Assembly: GCA_947644195.1 (NCBI GenBank)
Contig: CANRZB010000010.1
Span: forward strand, 25,781 to 89,780
Direction: 5' to 3'
Length of the DNA stretch: 64,000 nucleotides
From: an uncultured Clostridium sp.
GTDB lineage: Bacteria > Bacillota > Clostridia > Lachnospirales > Lachnospiraceae
Shown: one piece after another, positions 62,631 through 64,000 of the stretch
Layout of the letters: each line of letters begins with the position of its first letter
Position numbering within the stretch: position 1 is the first letter of the stretch
Translations under genes and position numbers: made by a program
Notes under the pieces: generated by a model
Told to the model about the DNA's origin: nothing
Databases searched by the model: none
The model's input: only the letters and a program-made list of their open reading frames with translations

Positions 62631-62690
62631 GCTTGATAGAAAAGTTTTGAAGCACGGATGCCTATAAAATTACAACAGGGGGATATTTTC

Positions 62691-63029
62691 ATGGAATTAC
62701 AGTTACAGAATTTAACCAAACAGTATGGAACAAAATGTGCAGTCAACCAGGTAAATGTCAGTTTTGTGCCAGGGGTCTATGGACTGCTTGGAGCAAATGG
62801 GGCAGGAAAAACGACATTGATGCGAATGATATGTGGTGTATTAAAACCAACTTCGGGCAACATTCGTTTCCGTGGAAAAGGAATGGATGAGTTGGGAGAA
62901 CAGTATTATAGCCATTTGGGTTATATGCCGCAGGATTTCGGTTTTTATCCGGAATTTACCGCCCGTGAGTTTATGTTATACATGGCTGCGGTAAAGTTGA
63001 AAAAATTAGAAGATTTTAAAGGGTGGTAG
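62691..63029 (+). pseudogene. Truncated ABC transporter ATPase (N-terminal half)
   Basis: ATG 62691 with GGGGGA nearby begins 112 residues of an ABC ATPase: Walker A GANGAGKTT and the Q-loop (YMPQDFGF) are present. The sequence stops before the signature and Walker B motifs, so it cannot work. It is the mirror case of the ATPase tail at 59654, and both may stem from related transporter operons. From the stop at 63029 to 63246 no gene is seen. Confidence 0.8.
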
Positions 63030-63246
63030 AATTTACTTCTGCACTAGAACTTACTTTTGCAATTGAGCCATCTCATAAAAATACAAAAAAGTAAATCCTA
63101 TATTAAAATTCTCGTTTTTATATGAAATTAGCATACAATCAGATTTCTCAATGATATTATAATATATTACAAATTTGATGTGTTTTTCTTAGCATGATAT
63201 AATACTAAACTATATTAAATTATATAAAATAAGGAGGAAACATTTG

Positions 63247-63849
63247 ATGAAGGACAAAAAGAAAGGGAAACTAAAATGGGTTATCATAGCGATTATTGCA
63301 ATAGCTATGATAGGAATAGCGGTAGGGGGCGGAAACGACAGTGACAAAGCTAGTGATAAGAATCCTAAAAAAGTAAATTCATCATCCAGTTCCGAAAATA
63401 ACAAAGACAAGCAAGAAGTGAAAGAAGAAAAAAAGGAAAACAAGAATGAACAACAGGGAGAGGATGAAAAAATATTTGCACCTGGAGATGTAGTTGAGGC
63501 ATCTGATCTTCAAATTTCCTTTGTTTCTGCAAAAAAGTATAAGTCAGACAATGAGTTTTTACAACCCAAAAAGGGAAATATATTCTATAAGATGGAATTT
63601 GAATTTGAAAATATCTCTGATTCAGACAAAACTTTATCGACTGTGATGGATTGGACTTGTTATGCTGATTCGTACAAGGTGGATCAAAATCATCTTGAAG
63701 ATGATAATGGGTTAGATGCGACATTGTCCCCAGGGAAAAAGGCAAAGGGATCGGTTTATTTTGAAATACCGAAAGATTCCAAGGAGATTACGCTTGAATA
63801 TAGTCCAAGTTTTTGGTCTGATAATAAGATAGTCTTCAAAGCGAAGTAA
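63247..63849 (+). CDS. Membrane-anchored DUF4352-like protein
   Basis: ATG 63247 follows AGGAGG by nine bases; TTG 63244 is in frame. The ~200-residue product has an N-terminal hydrophobic anchor (about 10-28), a Ser/Lys/Glu-rich low-complexity linker (about 33-75) and a C-terminal beta domain (about 80-200) of the DUF4352/telokin-like type (FYKMEFEFENISDSDKTLS...). Such proteins sit outside the membrane; the role is unknown. AT-rich. The remaining bases to 64000 hold no clear gene. Confidence 0.75.
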   Translation: MKDKKKGKLKWVIIAIIAIAMIGIAVGGGNDSDKASDKNPKKVNSSSSSENNKDKQEVKEEKKENKNEQQGEDEKIFAPGDVVEASDLQISFVSAKKYKSDNEFLQPKKGNIFYKMEFEFENISDSDKTLSTVMDWTCYADSYKVDQNHLEDDNGLDATLSPGKKAKGSVYFEIPKDSKEITLEYSPSFWSDNKIVFKAK

Positions 63850-64000
63850 TGGTATACATAACGAGATCACACAAAAGCTATAAAGAAAGAAGATTTCATT
63901 TGGGCGTGAAGATACAGCCCACCAAAATGCTGTTTTTTATTTGGTGAGAGTTTGAAATTTTTTCTGTAAATTCAGTTCTTCTATGATAATGATTGGAAAG

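Overview
The window looks like chromosome from a low-to-mid GC Firmicute, most likely a Lachnospiraceae-type gut Clostridium. Supporting signs are strong AGGAGG ribosome binding sites, an S-box before metK, a T-box before aspS, two CIRCE (HrcA) operators, a dlt operon, BspA-like leucine-rich-repeat surface proteins, and AgrC/AgrA-type regulators. I cannot name the species. I see no rRNA, tRNA, CRISPR array, insertion sequence or prophage.

Layout. 1-6.0 kb: end of an ABC-transporter operon with a repeat-bearing surface protein, then two AT-rich membrane-protein genes, one ending in a transglutaminase-like domain without its catalytic residues. 6.0-7.0 kb: a GNAT acetyltransferase behind an apparent leader-peptide/attenuator. 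7.0-10.1 kb (minus): a large secreted protein whose middle resembles a GT80 sialyltransferase, fused to Ig-like and BspA-like domains. 10.5-13.0 kb: an AT-rich retron made of a PRTase-like gene, a winged-helix gene, an msr-msd RNA and a retron reverse transcriptase. 13.0-15.5 kb: an AgrC/AgrA-like pair (minus) and a small XRE regulator.

15.6-34 kb is mainly housekeeping: CIRCE-clpB, a DUF1622 protein, a DEAD-box helicase, a pseudogene, a lipoprotein, S-box-metK, glf, a ribosomal-protection GTPase fused to a YacP/Rae1-like NYN nuclease, trmO, trpS, a soluble PocR chemotaxis-type protein, a small type I toxin-antitoxin locus, and T-box-aspS with a TraX-like gene. 34-45.7 kb concerns the cell envelope: a FliB-like gene leads directly into dltA-dltC-dltB-dltD, two secreted proteins, an amino-acid racemase and a BspA-like protein. 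45.7-58.4 kb: CIRCE-lon, a chemotaxis receptor, a patatin-like lipase, an EAL protein with degenerate GGDEF, then gdpP-rplI-dnaB and pgi. 58.4-64 kb is a patchy tail: Nudix, fragments of a decayed response-regulator/ABC locus, GNAT, an XRE-GyrI regulator, an M15 peptidase, a truncated ABC ATPase and a DUF4352-like protein.

The most interesting items are the complete retron with a readable a1/a2 RNA (its reverse transcriptase must start at 11975, downstream of the RNA), the secreted GT80-like fusion, the TetM-like/NYN-nuclease fusion, the small toxin with a convergent antisense RNA, and the leader-peptide attenuator before the 6.5-kb acetyltransferase.
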